A stretch of DNA of 64,000 nucleotides, from contig JAJFTO010000002.1 in the NCBI GenBank assembly GCA_021372865.1, forward strand, positions 17,797 through 81,796, written 5' to 3'. Shown here piece by piece: positions 17,188 through 29,158 of the stretch. The notes under the pieces were generated by a model. The model was given only the letters and a program-made list of their open reading frames with translations. It was not told the origin of the DNA and searched no databases. The DNA comes from Porphyromonadaceae bacterium. Its GTDB lineage: Bacteria > Bacteroidota > Bacteroidia > Bacteroidales > Dysgonomonadaceae. The first letter of the stretch is position 1. Every line of letters begins with the position of its first letter. A program made the position numbers and the translations under genes.

Positions 17188-17784
17188 ATGATTACAATCG
17201 GTGTCACGGGGGGCATAGGAAGTGGAAAATCAGTCGTCTGTGATATCTTCCGACTGCATGGTATTCCGGTGTATGACGCCGACAGAGAAGCCAAAGAACT
17301 AAACGATACTTCCGCGGTCATTCGTGCAGAGCTCAGCCGCCATTTCGGAGAAGGACTATACCATGAAGGAAAGCTCGACCGAAAAGCTTTTGCTTCAATC
17401 ATCTTTCAGGATAAACAGAAGTTAGCAGTGGCCAATGCGATCATTCATCCAGAGCTGGCAAAAAATTTTTTGAACTGGTGCGGCAGACAGGAGCAGCATC
17501 ATTCCATGGTAATCATTGATGCCGCCCTGCTTTTTGAAGCGGGATTCAACAAGTGGCTCGACAAAATAATCACGGTTTACGCGCCAAAAGAGATCCGTCT
17601 GCAACGCACCATCACCCGTGACGTATCGTCGGCAGACAAGGTGGAAGCCCGCATGAATGCGCAATTGCCCGAAGAAGAAAAGATCAGACAATCAGATTTT
17701 ACCATTTATAACGACAATCGTCATTCTCTAATCCTGCAGGTGGCGGAAATCATAAAGAAGCTATCCGAAAATCTTGTTTCTTAA
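17188..17784 (+). CDS. coaE: Dephospho-CoA kinase
   Basis: This 198-residue enzyme has the P-loop GGIGSGKS (residues 8-15), the YDADREAK segment near 30 and the VIIDAALLFEAGF segment near 109-122. It phosphorylates dephospho-CoA, the last step of coenzyme A synthesis. Length and motifs are normal. It ends the nusB run, 45 bases after the YbbR gene. Confidence 0.95.
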   Translation: MITIGVTGGIGSGKSVVCDIFRLHGIPVYDADREAKELNDTSAVIRAELSRHFGEGLYHEGKLDRKAFASIIFQDKQKLAVANAIIHPELAKNFLNWCGRQEQHHSMVIIDAALLFEAGFNKWLDKIITVYAPKEIRLQRTITRDVSSADKVEARMNAQLPEEEKIRQSDFTIYNDNRHSLILQVAEIIKKLSENLVS

Positions 17785-17844
17785 AAAATTACGATGTAAA
17801 TTTGTAAAGTTTAAACTGAGTTTATATATTTTAATATTAAAACT

Positions 17845-18042
17845 ATGATTGAAAGAATCGGTACCAATGCAGGGAAAGTGTGGACCGTGCTCGATGAAGC
17901 AGGTCGCCAGAACGTGAAGGAAGTCAAAAAAACGACAAAATTGACCGACAGGGATCTCTACGCAGCAATCGGTTGGCTTGCCAGGGAAGGCAAAATTTCG
18001 CTGGAAGAAATAGAAAAAGAACTTTATATTTCATTGATCTAA
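17845..18042 (+). CDS. Winged helix-turn-helix protein (DUF2582-like)
   Basis: This 65-residue protein looks like a single winged-helix domain: helix (AGKVWTVLDEAG), recognition region (TDRDLYAAIGWLAREGKI), then a short wing with SLEEIEKELYISL. It matches the small winged-helix family often annotated as DUF2582. It may bind DNA, but its target is unknown. It lies 29 bases before the large oxidoreductase gene. Confidence 0.75.
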   Translation: MIERIGTNAGKVWTVLDEAGRQNVKEVKKTTKLTDRDLYAAIGWLAREGKISLEEIEKELYISLI

Positions 18043-18071
18043 CCGCAAAACTACATTCTTAAAAAGGATGA

Positions 18072-20957
18072 ATGCCGAAAGAGGTCGCCCCGACGCTTTT
18101 TCAACACGCCATGCCCGAGGAAAAAAAATTGCATCTGCAACTGGCTCAGCTATTTCCTAAAGAACAGCTGTTTACAGACGAGCTGTCGCGTCTTACCAAA
18201 GGCACCGATGCAGGGTTGTATCGGTTGATCCCCAAAGCTATAGTAAAAGTAAACGGGGAAGCAGAAGTGATTCGCCTGTTACAATTCTGTCGCCATGAAA
18301 AATTGCCGGTCACCTTCAAAGCTGCCGGTACCAGCCTGAGCGGGCAGACCGTCTCCGACTCCCTGCTGATGGAGACGGGAGAAGGTTTCTCTTTTTCAGC
18401 TATCACCGACAACGGTGCTACGGCCACCTTTGGTTGCGGATTAACAGGTACTGCGGCAAACCGCATGTTGATGCGATATCAGCGAAAATTAGGTCCAAAG
18501 CCTGCATCAATCAATTCGGCAAAGATTGGCGGTATCATTGCCAACAACGCCAGCGGATCGAGTTACGGCATCCGCCACAACAGCTACAATACCGTGAAGT
18601 CGATGCGTATTGTTTTCGCCGACGGGTCACTGCTTGATACAGGCGACAGCGAGAGTTGCCGTACCTTCAAATCCTCACATCCGGAACTTATCGGTGAGAT
18701 CGTCCGGCTTCATCGTGACGCCACAGAAAATGAGGCCATCCGAGACAGGATCACCCACAAGTTTCAATTAAAAAATACATGCGGCTATGGGGTCAATGCG
18801 TTGGTGGACTTCGATGATCCGGTGGAGATCATTCAGCACCTGATGATCGGTTCTGAAGGAACACTCGGTTTTGTATCGCAGGCCACTTTCGAAACAGTAC
18901 ACGATGCCCCCCTCAAAGCCACATCCATGGTATATTTTGCAAATCTGCGAGAGGTCAGCGAAGCCATTATTCCCCTCCGCCAATGCAGGGTGAGTGCAGC
19001 CGAGCTTATGGACAGAAATGCCTTGAAGGCCGTGGAAAATCAACCCGGCATGCCTGAGGAGTTGAAATCGTTGCCCGCGGGAGCTGCGGCATTGCTGATT
19101 GACACTTCTGCCGACGATGAGGAGACGTTGCTGGCGCAAACGAAGGAGATCGAAGAAAAGCTGGCACACCTCCACACCCTTACACCTGTTAAATTCACCA
19201 CCGACAAACATCTTTACAACCTCTACTGGAACGTACGTAACGGCTTGTTTACCTCCGCAGCCGCAACACGACCGCCCCATACAGCCAGTATCATTGAGGA
19301 TGTTGCTTTCCGGGGAGAAATACTGAGCGATGCGCTGACGGATGTCCGGTCGCTTCTGATAGAAAGTGGATATGAAGATGCGGTCATGTGGGGACACCTG
19401 CTTGATGGAAATGTGCATTTCACTGTATTCCCCGATATCAACAAGCCCGAAGGAATACAAAAATATGCCGATTTCATGCAGCAACTGTGTGATCTGGTGG
19501 CATTAAAGCATGAAGGAAGCCTGAAGGCTGAACATGGTACTGGTCGCAACATGGCTCCATTCGTAGAAAAAGAATGGGGAAGCGACATATATGCACTCAT
19601 GAAAAGGATCAAGAAAGCCTTTGACCCTGACTCTGTTCTGAACCCGGGTGTGGTGATCAACGACAACAAGGAGGTCTACATCCAAAACCTGAAGCGAATT
19701 CCTGAAGCGCATCCCGTCATCGACAAATGTATTGAATGCGGCTTTTGCGAAGTGGTTTGCCCCTCCAAAAACCTTACGCTCACTCCGCGGCAACGCATTG
19801 TGGCCTATCGCCACCTGGCCGAAAATTCCACGACAGGTGGCAAACATTCCATCCTCAAACAGGTGGAAGCTATTTCATACCCGATGGAACAGACCTGCGC
19901 CACTGACGGCTTATGCGGTATAGCCTGCCCGGTGGGGATTGACACCGGCAAGCTGGTGAAGGAACTGCGTTGGCAACAGAACGGCCGGTTTGCAAAATAT
20001 GTGGCGAAGTACATCGCAAACCACATGGACGGAACCACTGCCCTGTTGCGTAATTTATTGCGTCTGCCCCACGCCGTGGCGGGGCTGATGGGATACAAGG
20101 CAACGGAAGAGGTGACCAGGGGACTGTACAAAGTGGGAGCCGGCACCTTCCCGTTGTGGACAAGGTATACTCCATCGGGAAGTAAAAAGATAGATGAGCA
20201 CCTGTTTCCGGCACATAAGCTTTCCGGGATGACGGAGATGTCCGATACCCACGATGCTCCCACAGTCGTATATTTCCCCGCCTGCATCACCCGTTCAATG
20301 GGGGGGCCTTCATTTGGATACGAAGAACCGGAGGATCTGCCCACCAAGATGTTATCTGTACTACGCAAAGCGGGCTACAACGTACTGATTCCGGTCAAGG
20401 CAGACAGCCTCTGTTGTGGAATGGCTTTCGCCAGCAAAGGGTTTCGTGATGAAGCAAGAAAGAAGGAACAGGAATTAAACGCAGCGCTGCTGGAAATAAC
20501 GCGCAACGGAGAACTGCCGGTTGTGTGCGATATGAGTCCCTGTCTCCTGCATATGCGGGAAACACTCGACAGTCGTTTGAAGATGTATGATCAGGTGGAG
20601 TTCATCCATGATTTTCTTCTGGAACGTTTACATTTTGTCCCCAGGTCTGTGACGGTAACAATCCATACTACCTGCAGTTCCACGAAGATGCAGCTGACCG
20701 ATAAGTTCTTCGCTGTCGCCTCACGGTGTGCAGAGAAGGTCGTGGTTCCCGAAAATGTGGATTGTTGCGGTTGGGCAGGAGACAGGGGTTTTTTCTATCC
20801 CGAACTGAACAGCTCGGCCCTGTCGGCATTGAAGCAGGGAATCCATGATGCGAAGGAAGGGTATTCAAACAGCCGTACCTGTGAGATCGGCTTATCTATC
20901 AACAGCGGCATCACATACCAATCGGTCGTCTACCTGGTAGACAAAGCGACCTCCTAA
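18072..20957 (+). CDS. FAD-binding/Fe-S oxidoreductase, D-lactate or glycolate dehydrogenase type
   Basis: This 961-residue protein fuses three modules. The FAD-binding PCMH domain covers about 45-265 (KAAGTSLSGQT, IGGIIANNASGSSYG, IGSEGTLGF). The C-terminal FAD-oxidase domain runs to about 540 (WGHLLDGNVHF, EHGTGRNMAPF). Two 4Fe-4S motifs follow (CIECGFCEVVCP near 553 and CATDGLCGIACP near 608), then two CCG domains (CCGMAF near 780 and CCGWAGDRGFF near 898). This is the GlcD-GlpC/Dld2-like architecture that oxidises D-2-hydroxyacids, most often D-lactate, and passes electrons to a quinone or another carrier. No lactate permease gene is adjacent, so the substrate is unproven. Confidence 0.85.
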   Translation: MPKEVAPTLFQHAMPEEKKLHLQLAQLFPKEQLFTDELSRLTKGTDAGLYRLIPKAIVKVNGEAEVIRLLQFCRHEKLPVTFKAAGTSLSGQTVSDSLLMETGEGFSFSAITDNGATATFGCGLTGTAANRMLMRYQRKLGPKPASINSAKIGGIIANNASGSSYGIRHNSYNTVKSMRIVFADGSLLDTGDSESCRTFKSSHPELIGEIVRLHRDATENEAIRDRITHKFQLKNTCGYGVNALVDFDDPVEIIQHLMIGSEGTLGFVSQATFETVHDAPLKATSMVYFANLREVSEAIIPLRQCRVSAAELMDRNALKAVENQPGMPEELKSLPAGAAALLIDTSADDEETLLAQTKEIEEKLAHLHTLTPVKFTTDKHLYNLYWNVRNGLFTSAAATRPPHTASIIEDVAFRGEILSDALTDVRSLLIESGYEDAVMWGHLLDGNVHFTVFPDINKPEGIQKYADFMQQLCDLVALKHEGSLKAEHGTGRNMAPFVEKEWGSDIYALMKRIKKAFDPDSVLNPGVVINDNKEVYIQNLKRIPEAHPVIDKCIECGFCEVVCPSKNLTLTPRQRIVAYRHLAENSTTGGKHSILKQVEAISYPMEQTCATDGLCGIACPVGIDTGKLVKELRWQQNGRFAKYVAKYIANHMDGTTALLRNLLRLPHAVAGLMGYKATEEVTRGLYKVGAGTFPLWTRYTPSGSKKIDEHLFPAHKLSGMTEMSDTHDAPTVVYFPACITRSMGGPSFGYEEPEDLPTKMLSVLRKAGYNVLIPVKADSLCCGMAFASKGFRDEARKKEQELNAALLEITRNGELPVVCDMSPCLLHMRETLDSRLKMYDQVEFIHDFLLERLHFVPRSVTVTIHTTCSSTKMQLTDKFFAVASRCAEKVVVPENVDCCGWAGDRGFFYPELNSSALSALKQGIHDAKEGYSNSRTCEIGLSINSGITYQSVVYLVDKATS

Positions 20958-20981
20958 ATAAAGGAAAGGTGCCACACTGTT

Positions 20982-21863
20982 TTATTTCATCCGGTCGAAT
21001 CCCTGTCCGTAGATACCAATGACGTTGCTTTGAGAGATGAATGCATTTTCATCGATGCTCTTTACCAGACGAAAGATGGAATTGGATTCGTTTCGTCGCG
21101 CCATGACCAGCAACACCTTTTGTGTTTTCTTGGTGTACCAGCCTGTGCCGTCGAGCACCGTACATCCACGGTGTAACTGCAGGTTAATCTGCGTGGCAAT
21201 CTCTTCGTACTTGCGGGAAACGATAAAAAACTGGACCGACTGGCGTATACCGTTTAACACCCAATCGACTGAGGTAGCCATGACTGCGATGATGATGACA
21301 CCGAAAACAATGGTTTCCATGCTCCGAAAAATAACATAGGAAGAGGCAACGATGAACAGATCCACCAAAAGCATGGTGCGTCCGGGAGTAATATTTCGAT
21401 ATTTATTGATTACCAGCACAATAATATCGGTTCCACCGCTGCTGCCATTCACCGACATCACCAGCCCCACGCCAGCACCTCCCATGATGGAGCCAATCAG
21501 CCCCGCCATCAACGGCTCCTCTGTCATAATCGGCGTCCATTGAAAACTCTCGAACATCCCGATAAAGGCAGTCAATGAGGCCACACCCACAATGGTTTTT
21601 ACAAGAAACTCCGAACCCAGTATCCTGAATGCAATAAGCAGCAAAATTGCGTTCATCACGAACACCATCACCGATACGGGCCACCCCACAGCGTAGTTGA
21701 TCAGTACCGCCACGCCGGTGAGTCCTCCCAGAACAAACTTATGGGGCATGATAAACTGGGTCACCCCCAGGGCATATAAAAAGGTCCCAAGAAAAATGGT
21801 CAGATAATCTTTCCAGTAAAACTTCTTCAGGCTGAATTCAGGTAATTTTTCCATCATTGGCAC
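20982..21863 (-). CDS. YitT family membrane protein
   Basis: This 293-residue protein has five or six membrane segments in the first 200 residues (LTIFLGTFLYALGVTQFIMP, GLTGVAVLINYAVGWPVSVM, LMAGLIGSIMGGAGVGLV) and a C-terminal DUF2179 soluble domain (about 210-290, with FFIVSRKYEEIATQIN and VIGIYGQGFD). The transport substrate of YitT proteins is not established. Several start codons are possible within 10 residues (21863, 21857, 21854). The gene is convergent with the oxidoreductase and sits 22 bases after leuS. Confidence 0.85.
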   Translation of the reverse strand: MPMMEKLPEFSLKKFYWKDYLTIFLGTFLYALGVTQFIMPHKFVLGGLTGVAVLINYAVGWPVSVMVFVMNAILLLIAFRILGSEFLVKTIVGVASLTAFIGMFESFQWTPIMTEEPLMAGLIGSIMGGAGVGLVMSVNGSSGGTDIIVLVINKYRNITPGRTMLLVDLFIVASSYVIFRSMETIVFGVIIIAVMATSVDWVLNGIRQSVQFFIVSRKYEEIATQINLQLHRGCTVLDGTGWYTKKTQKVLLVMARRNESNSIFRLVKSIDENAFISQSNVIGIYGQGFDRMK

Positions 21864-21885
21864 ATTATCACATTGACACGTTGCC

Positions 21886-24639
<2,754 letters not shown>

Positions 24640-24664
24640 GCCTTTACTCCATTATAAAACGGTG

Positions 24665-24672
24665 CAAAGATA
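24665..24672 (-). promoter_or_regulatory. -7 element of leuS
   Basis: TATCTTTG on the minus strand, followed by GC, lies about 26 bases before the leuS ATG. The context CACTATCTTTGC is the same as at the rplY promoter. The -33 region is not consensus. Confidence 0.6.
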
Positions 24673-24742
24673 GTGATTAAATATGATATTTGTGCTGTGC
24701 ACTTGATTCGCTGTGCGTTATTCGGCTTCGCCGTTATAACTA

Positions 24743-26548
24743 TTATACACTATACATCCGATCAATCAGATCAGCATATTTTTCCAGAATCACCTTCCTA
24801 CGCAATTTGAGCGTATTGGTCAGTTCCCCGTCCTCCACGCTGAAAGGTTTCGGAAGCAGCGTAATTTTCTTGATTTTTTCGTAGGAGGTGAATTGAGACT
24901 GCAGCAGTTCGATACGACCGAATATAAAATTTTGAATCAGTGAATTGCCTACCAATTCTTCTACGGTTTCAAACGGAATGTGCTGCTCCTTTGCATAAGC
25001 AATAAGGGCTTCATAGCTGGGGACAATTAGTGCACTGACAAACTTTCGTTCATCTCCGATCACTGCCACCTGCTCAATGAATTTATCTTCCGAAATACGG
25101 GTTTCAATCATCTGCGGAGCAATATATTTACCATTTGATGTTTTGTAAAGATCTTTGATACGTTCTGTGAGAATGATCTCATTGTCACCAGTCAATGAGC
25201 CCGCGTCACCGGTTCTGCAAAAGCCATCGTCAGTAAAGGCAGCTTTGTTCGCTTCCGGTTTTTTGTAATATCCTGTCATTACAGTTTCTCCTTTTACCAG
25301 AATCTCATTGTTCTCACCAATCTTTACCTCCACCCCGGGCATCACTTTTCCCACCGTACCAATGCGGAAACCTTTGTTGAGGAAGCAGCTTACTGTGGCA
25401 GTCGTCTCGGAGAGACCGTAACCATATATGAGATGTACATCGATCGACTGCATAAATGTATTGATCATGTCTGATAGGGGAGCTCCAGCCACAGGAAAAA
25501 AGTTTCCTCTTTCAATTCCAACAATCCGCTTGATCAGATAAAAAACCGTATGACAATAAAGAAAAAACTTTATCCGGTTACCCAGCGGAGGTCTTTTACC
25601 CTCGTTTACATAATCCAGGTTGTGGCGTCTACCCGTCTTCACAGCATCGTTAAACAACCATTTTATGACACCGGAGGCATTGTCAATATTTTCCCTGATA
25701 CCTTCGTATACTTTTTCCCAAAAACGGGGCACATTGCTCATCAATGTAGGCCGTACTTGTCTGAGAGTCTTACGTATTTCACTGGGATCTTTGTTTATGG
25801 CCACAGGAATACCCCTGTGGAGACAATAATAGGTCCATGCCTTTTCGAAAATATGGGTCAAGGGCAAAAAACACATGGAAAGATCCTTATCCGAGAGGTT
25901 TGTCAACCGTATATCGTGGATACGACACGCCTTCATATAATTTGCATGGGTGAGCATCACCCCCTTGGGTTCGCCAGTCGTGCCTGAAGTGTATATAATG
26001 GTAGCAAGATCACTCTCTTTTAACTGTTTTAACCTTGAGTTCACCAATGCCACGGAATGAGAGTTGTCGCCCACCGCAATAAAATCATCGAAATAAACCG
26101 ATGTCTTATCATCCGGATGCAGTACTACTTTTGAATCGAAGATGATCAATCTCTCCAATACGGAAAACTCCTGTTTCACCTTGTATGCGTTATTATATTG
26201 AAATTGTTCACCCACGAACAACAGCTTAATTTCCGCATCCTGAATAACATAACCGACCTGCATGGGCGAAGAAGTAGCATACATGGGCACCATTACCGCC
26301 CTGTTGGCATAAGCGGCAAAATCGGTGATCAGGTATTTTTCCATATTCTGAGAATAAATACCCACATTATCGTTTGGCTGCAGGCCAATCTCTGCCATTG
26401 CCTGGGCAACCTTCATTATTTTATCGGAAAAACCCTTCCACGACAGGTCTAGCCACTCTTTGTCTTTGGATTGATATTTCAGCGCAGTTTTGTATTTCAG
26501 CGTCAACGCTTTTTTGTGAACGAGTTCTCCCAGATGATAGTAATCCAT
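24743..26548 (-). CDS. Long-chain acyl-CoA synthetase (AMP-forming)
   Basis: This 601-residue enzyme has the AMP-binding signature YTSGTTGEPKGVMLTH near residue 187, YGLSETTATVS near 375 and the late TGDAGSLTGDNEIILTERIKD region, and it ends with the C-terminal lid. It activates a fatty acid with ATP and CoA through an acyl-adenylate. Its nearest group is the long-chain FadD/FAA type, by length and by the HIFEKAW motif. It is a single-gene unit. A perfect 13-base palindrome lies between its presumed -33 and -7 boxes. Confidence 0.88.
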   Translation of the reverse strand: MDYYHLGELVHKKALTLKYKTALKYQSKDKEWLDLSWKGFSDKIMKVAQAMAEIGLQPNDNVGIYSQNMEKYLITDFAAYANRAVMVPMYATSSPMQVGYVIQDAEIKLLFVGEQFQYNNAYKVKQEFSVLERLIIFDSKVVLHPDDKTSVYFDDFIAVGDNSHSVALVNSRLKQLKESDLATIIYTSGTTGEPKGVMLTHANYMKACRIHDIRLTNLSDKDLSMCFLPLTHIFEKAWTYYCLHRGIPVAINKDPSEIRKTLRQVRPTLMSNVPRFWEKVYEGIRENIDNASGVIKWLFNDAVKTGRRHNLDYVNEGKRPPLGNRIKFFLYCHTVFYLIKRIVGIERGNFFPVAGAPLSDMINTFMQSIDVHLIYGYGLSETTATVSCFLNKGFRIGTVGKVMPGVEVKIGENNEILVKGETVMTGYYKKPEANKAAFTDDGFCRTGDAGSLTGDNEIILTERIKDLYKTSNGKYIAPQMIETRISEDKFIEQVAVIGDERKFVSALIVPSYEALIAYAKEQHIPFETVEELVGNSLIQNFIFGRIELLQSQFTSYEKIKKITLLPKPFSVEDGELTNTLKLRRKVILEKYADLIDRMYSV

Positions 26549-26567
26549 AAAATTCCTTTTATTTATT

Positions 26568-26600
26568 CAAATATACGCTTTCTTTCCGAAATTTTCGGCA
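26568..26600 (-). promoter_or_regulatory. Promoter and possible operator of the acyl-CoA synthetase gene
   Basis: TATATTTG on the minus strand (26568-26575) is the -7 box, 20 bases before the ATG. Immediately upstream, 26588-26600 is a perfect 13-base inverted repeat (CCGAAATTTTCGG). A repressor binding there would block polymerase; that role is inference. Confidence 0.5.
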
Positions 26601-26734
26601 AAATCTGTTTTTTTTGTACTTTTGAAAGTTTTTGGTGGTTTTTTTAGTGATTTTTTCCAGTTAACATTCTATAAGTGCGTCGGTTAATTAACTACACTTA
26701 ACGTGTCATTTCATGGAAAAATAAAACATTGATC

Positions 26735-26742
26735 TATCTTTG
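26735..26742 (+). promoter_or_regulatory. -7 element of the DUF4294 gene
   Basis: TATCTTTG lies 7 bases before the ATG at 26750, so the transcript would start at or very close to the start codon. A second TACTTTTG lies at 26619-26626 on the same strand. Confidence 0.55.
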
Positions 26743-26749
26743 CGTCGTT

Positions 26750-27394
26750 ATGAAAAGACTTTTTTACATAATCGCAATGCTTTGTATAGTGCTCTTGTCA
26801 CCTACAGTTAAAGCACAGGGGTACTTTGCGGCCAACACGGCACCCGCGACAAACGGGCCTGTCTCCACCATATTTTTAATGCCGAACGTATATCCAGCAG
26901 TCATTCTGGACGGAGATACCGTCGCCTGCATGTGGCTCTGCGATTTCATCAAGTATTCCCCCCTTACTTTTCGTAGCACCAGAGATCAGATGGCATACTC
27001 CAGGCTGGTTCGTGATGTAAAGAAAACACTTCCCTATGCCAAGGAAATTGCCGAAATAATCACCGAGACCTATGAGTACATGGAAACGCTTCCCGATGAC
27101 CATGCACGCCAAAAACATCTGAATAAGATGGAGAAGTACCTGATGGATACCTACACGCCCAAAATGAAAAAACTTACCCGTTCACAAGGACAGTTGCTCA
27201 TGAAACTGGTAGACCGTGAAACAAACTCCTCTTCTTATCATATCATTGATGCATTCATGGGTAGTTTTAAAGCCTGGACCTATAACGCGTTTGCCGGATT
27301 ATTCGGAAACAGCCTGAAGACAAGATATAATCCCTTTGGCGAAGATCGCGTAACCGAAAGAGTGTGCGTTCTCGTGGAACAAGGTGTTGTCTGA
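26750..27394 (+). CDS. DUF4294 family exported protein
   Basis: This 214-residue protein has a signal peptide (MKRLFYIIAMLCIVLLSPTVKAQ). The family core includes LDGDTVACMWLCDF near 48-61, a long helical stretch with LVRDVKKTLPYAKEIAEIITETYEYMETLP, and LTRSQGQLLMKLVDRETN near 140-157. DUF4294 is found across Bacteroidota and has no known function. The ATG at 26750 was chosen over an upstream TTG because the TTG lies in the promoter. Confidence 0.85.
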   Translation: MKRLFYIIAMLCIVLLSPTVKAQGYFAANTAPATNGPVSTIFLMPNVYPAVILDGDTVACMWLCDFIKYSPLTFRSTRDQMAYSRLVRDVKKTLPYAKEIAEIITETYEYMETLPDDHARQKHLNKMEKYLMDTYTPKMKKLTRSQGQLLMKLVDRETNSSSYHIIDAFMGSFKAWTYNAFAGLFGNSLKTRYNPFGEDRVTERVCVLVEQGVV

Positions 27395-27403
27395 TTTTTT
27401 TGT

Positions 27404-27411
27404 TACCTTTG
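27404..27411 (+). promoter_or_regulatory. -7 element of the SulP gene
   Basis: TACCTTTG lies 22 bases before the ATG and 9 bases after the DUF4294 stop. The -33 position is not a clear match. Confidence 0.5.
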
Positions 27412-27433
27412 CACCGTTTTTTTTATCAGACGT

Positions 27434-29158
27434 ATGCAAATAAATTTTCTTCAGGACTTTCAGCCCACACTCATTCAATCTTTAAAAAATTACAGCAAAG
27501 AAAAATTTCTGGCCGATCTTATGGCCGGATTGATTGTGGGAGTGGTGGCACTACCCCTTGCCATTGCTTTCGGTATTGCCTCAGGCGTAACACCCGAAAA
27601 AGGAATCTACACTGCCATTATTGCCGGATTCATCATTTCCGCCCTGGGTGGCAGCACAGTACAGGTTGGCGGCCCTACCGGTGCCTTCATCGTGATCGTA
27701 TACGGGATTGTGGAACAATACGGAGTACAGGGACTGGCAATGGCCACAATCATCGCCGGCATCATGCTGGTAATGATGGGCTTCATAAAGCTGGGCGCTG
27801 TCATCCGCTTCATTCCCTATCCCATTGTGGTAGGATTCACCAGCGGGATCGCGCTGACCATCTTCTCTACGCAGATGAAAGATTTTTTTGGATTGGATGT
27901 TCCCAAACTGCCTTCCGGTTTTTTGGAAAAATGGGCCATCTACTTTCAGTATTTTTCCACCGTAAACTGGTGGGCAGCTCTGATTGGCGTGGCAAGCGTG
28001 GCCATCATCATTCTTACCCCGAAAATATATAAAAAAATTCCAGGGTCGCTCGTGGCCATCATCGTAATGACAGTCGCCGCCTATCTGATGAAGACTTATG
28101 GCATTGCAGAGGGAATTGAAACCATTGGTGACCGGTTCACCATCAACAGCCAGCTTCCCGCAGTGCAGAACATCCCATTGAATCTCGACAGCGTACGTAT
28201 GTTATTTCCGGCAGCTTTTACCATCGCCATGCTCGGCGCCATTGAATCACTTCTTTCTGCTACGGTGGCCGACGGCGTAACCGGAAAAAAACACAACTCG
28301 AACATGGAGCTGGTGGCACAGGGAGTTGCCAACATCATCACGCCTTTCTTTGGCGGCATACCTGCTACCGGTGCCATCGCACGTACGATGACCAATATCA
28401 ACAATGGCGGTCGCACTCCTGTTGCCGGTATCATCCATGCCATTGTCCTGTTACTCATCGTACTGTTTCTCGGAGATCTCACAAAACATATTCCTATGGC
28501 TTGCCTCGCCGGCGTGCTGGTGGTCGTAGCGTATAATATGAGTGAATGGCGCACATTTCTTTCGCTCAACAAACAATCGAAAGCCACACGCACTATCCTG
28601 CTGACCACCTTCTTTCTGACAGTGATATTCGATCTTACCGTCGCCATCTCCGTAGGACTGCTGCTGGCCGTTTTTTCCTTCTTAAAACGAATGAACGAAA
28701 GTACAAAAATTTCTCACACCACAGGTAGCATCGATATCTCCAAGGAGATGGAATCGCACTCTCAGGATATGAAAGAGGAGATCCTATATTTGCCTCAAGG
28801 GGTAGAAGTATACGAAATTGACGGCCCATTTTTCTTTGGTGTAGCCAATAAATTCGACGAGAAGATGCGTGAGATAGGTGATCATCCCAACATCCGTATT
28901 ATCAGGATGCGCAAAGTACCGTTTATCGACTCCACAGGGTTGAACAACCTGGAGAACCTATGTCTCAACTCTAAAAAAGAGAAGATTCAGATCATTCTTT
29001 CCGGTGTAAGAGATAATGTACACGAAAGCTTATACCAATCGAATATTCCACAGATTGTGGGCGATGAAAACATCTGTTCACATATCCATCTGGCCGTAAA
29101 GAGAGCATGGGAATTAGATGCCCAATTGCCAAAAGAGCATAAACACAAACAACGTTAA
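27434..29158 (+). CDS. SulP family inorganic anion transporter with STAS domain
   Basis: This 574-residue transporter has about 11-14 membrane segments in the first 430 residues. These include the GLIVGVVALPLAIAFGIASG motif near 35 and the GGSTVQVGGPTGAFI segment near 75. A cytosolic STAS domain follows (about 460-560, with EIDGPFFFGVANKF and RKVPFIDSTGLNNL). SulP proteins carry sulfate, bicarbonate or other anions; the sequence alone does not say which. The stop overlaps the start of the YgiQ gene by one base (TAATG), so the two are translationally coupled. Confidence 0.9.
   Translation: MQINFLQDFQPTLIQSLKNYSKEKFLADLMAGLIVGVVALPLAIAFGIASGVTPEKGIYTAIIAGFIISALGGSTVQVGGPTGAFIVIVYGIVEQYGVQGLAMATIIAGIMLVMMGFIKLGAVIRFIPYPIVVGFTSGIALTIFSTQMKDFFGLDVPKLPSGFLEKWAIYFQYFSTVNWWAALIGVASVAIIILTPKIYKKIPGSLVAIIVMTVAAYLMKTYGIAEGIETIGDRFTINSQLPAVQNIPLNLDSVRMLFPAAFTIAMLGAIESLLSATVADGVTGKKHNSNMELVAQGVANIITPFFGGIPATGAIARTMTNINNGGRTPVAGIIHAIVLLLIVLFLGDLTKHIPMACLAGVLVVVAYNMSEWRTFLSLNKQSKATRTILLTTFFLTVIFDLTVAISVGLLLAVFSFLKRMNESTKISHTTGSIDISKEMESHSQDMKEEILYLPQGVEVYEIDGPFFFGVANKFDEKMREIGDHPNIRIIRMRKVPFIDSTGLNNLENLCLNSKKEKIQIILSGVRDNVHESLYQSNIPQIVGDENICSHIHLAVKRAWELDAQLPKEHKHKQR

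Noticed and set aside
27364..28032. 222-residue plus-strand frame in the SulP gene
   Set aside because: Alternative frame of the transporter with Arg/His/Cys-rich composition typical of shadow frames.
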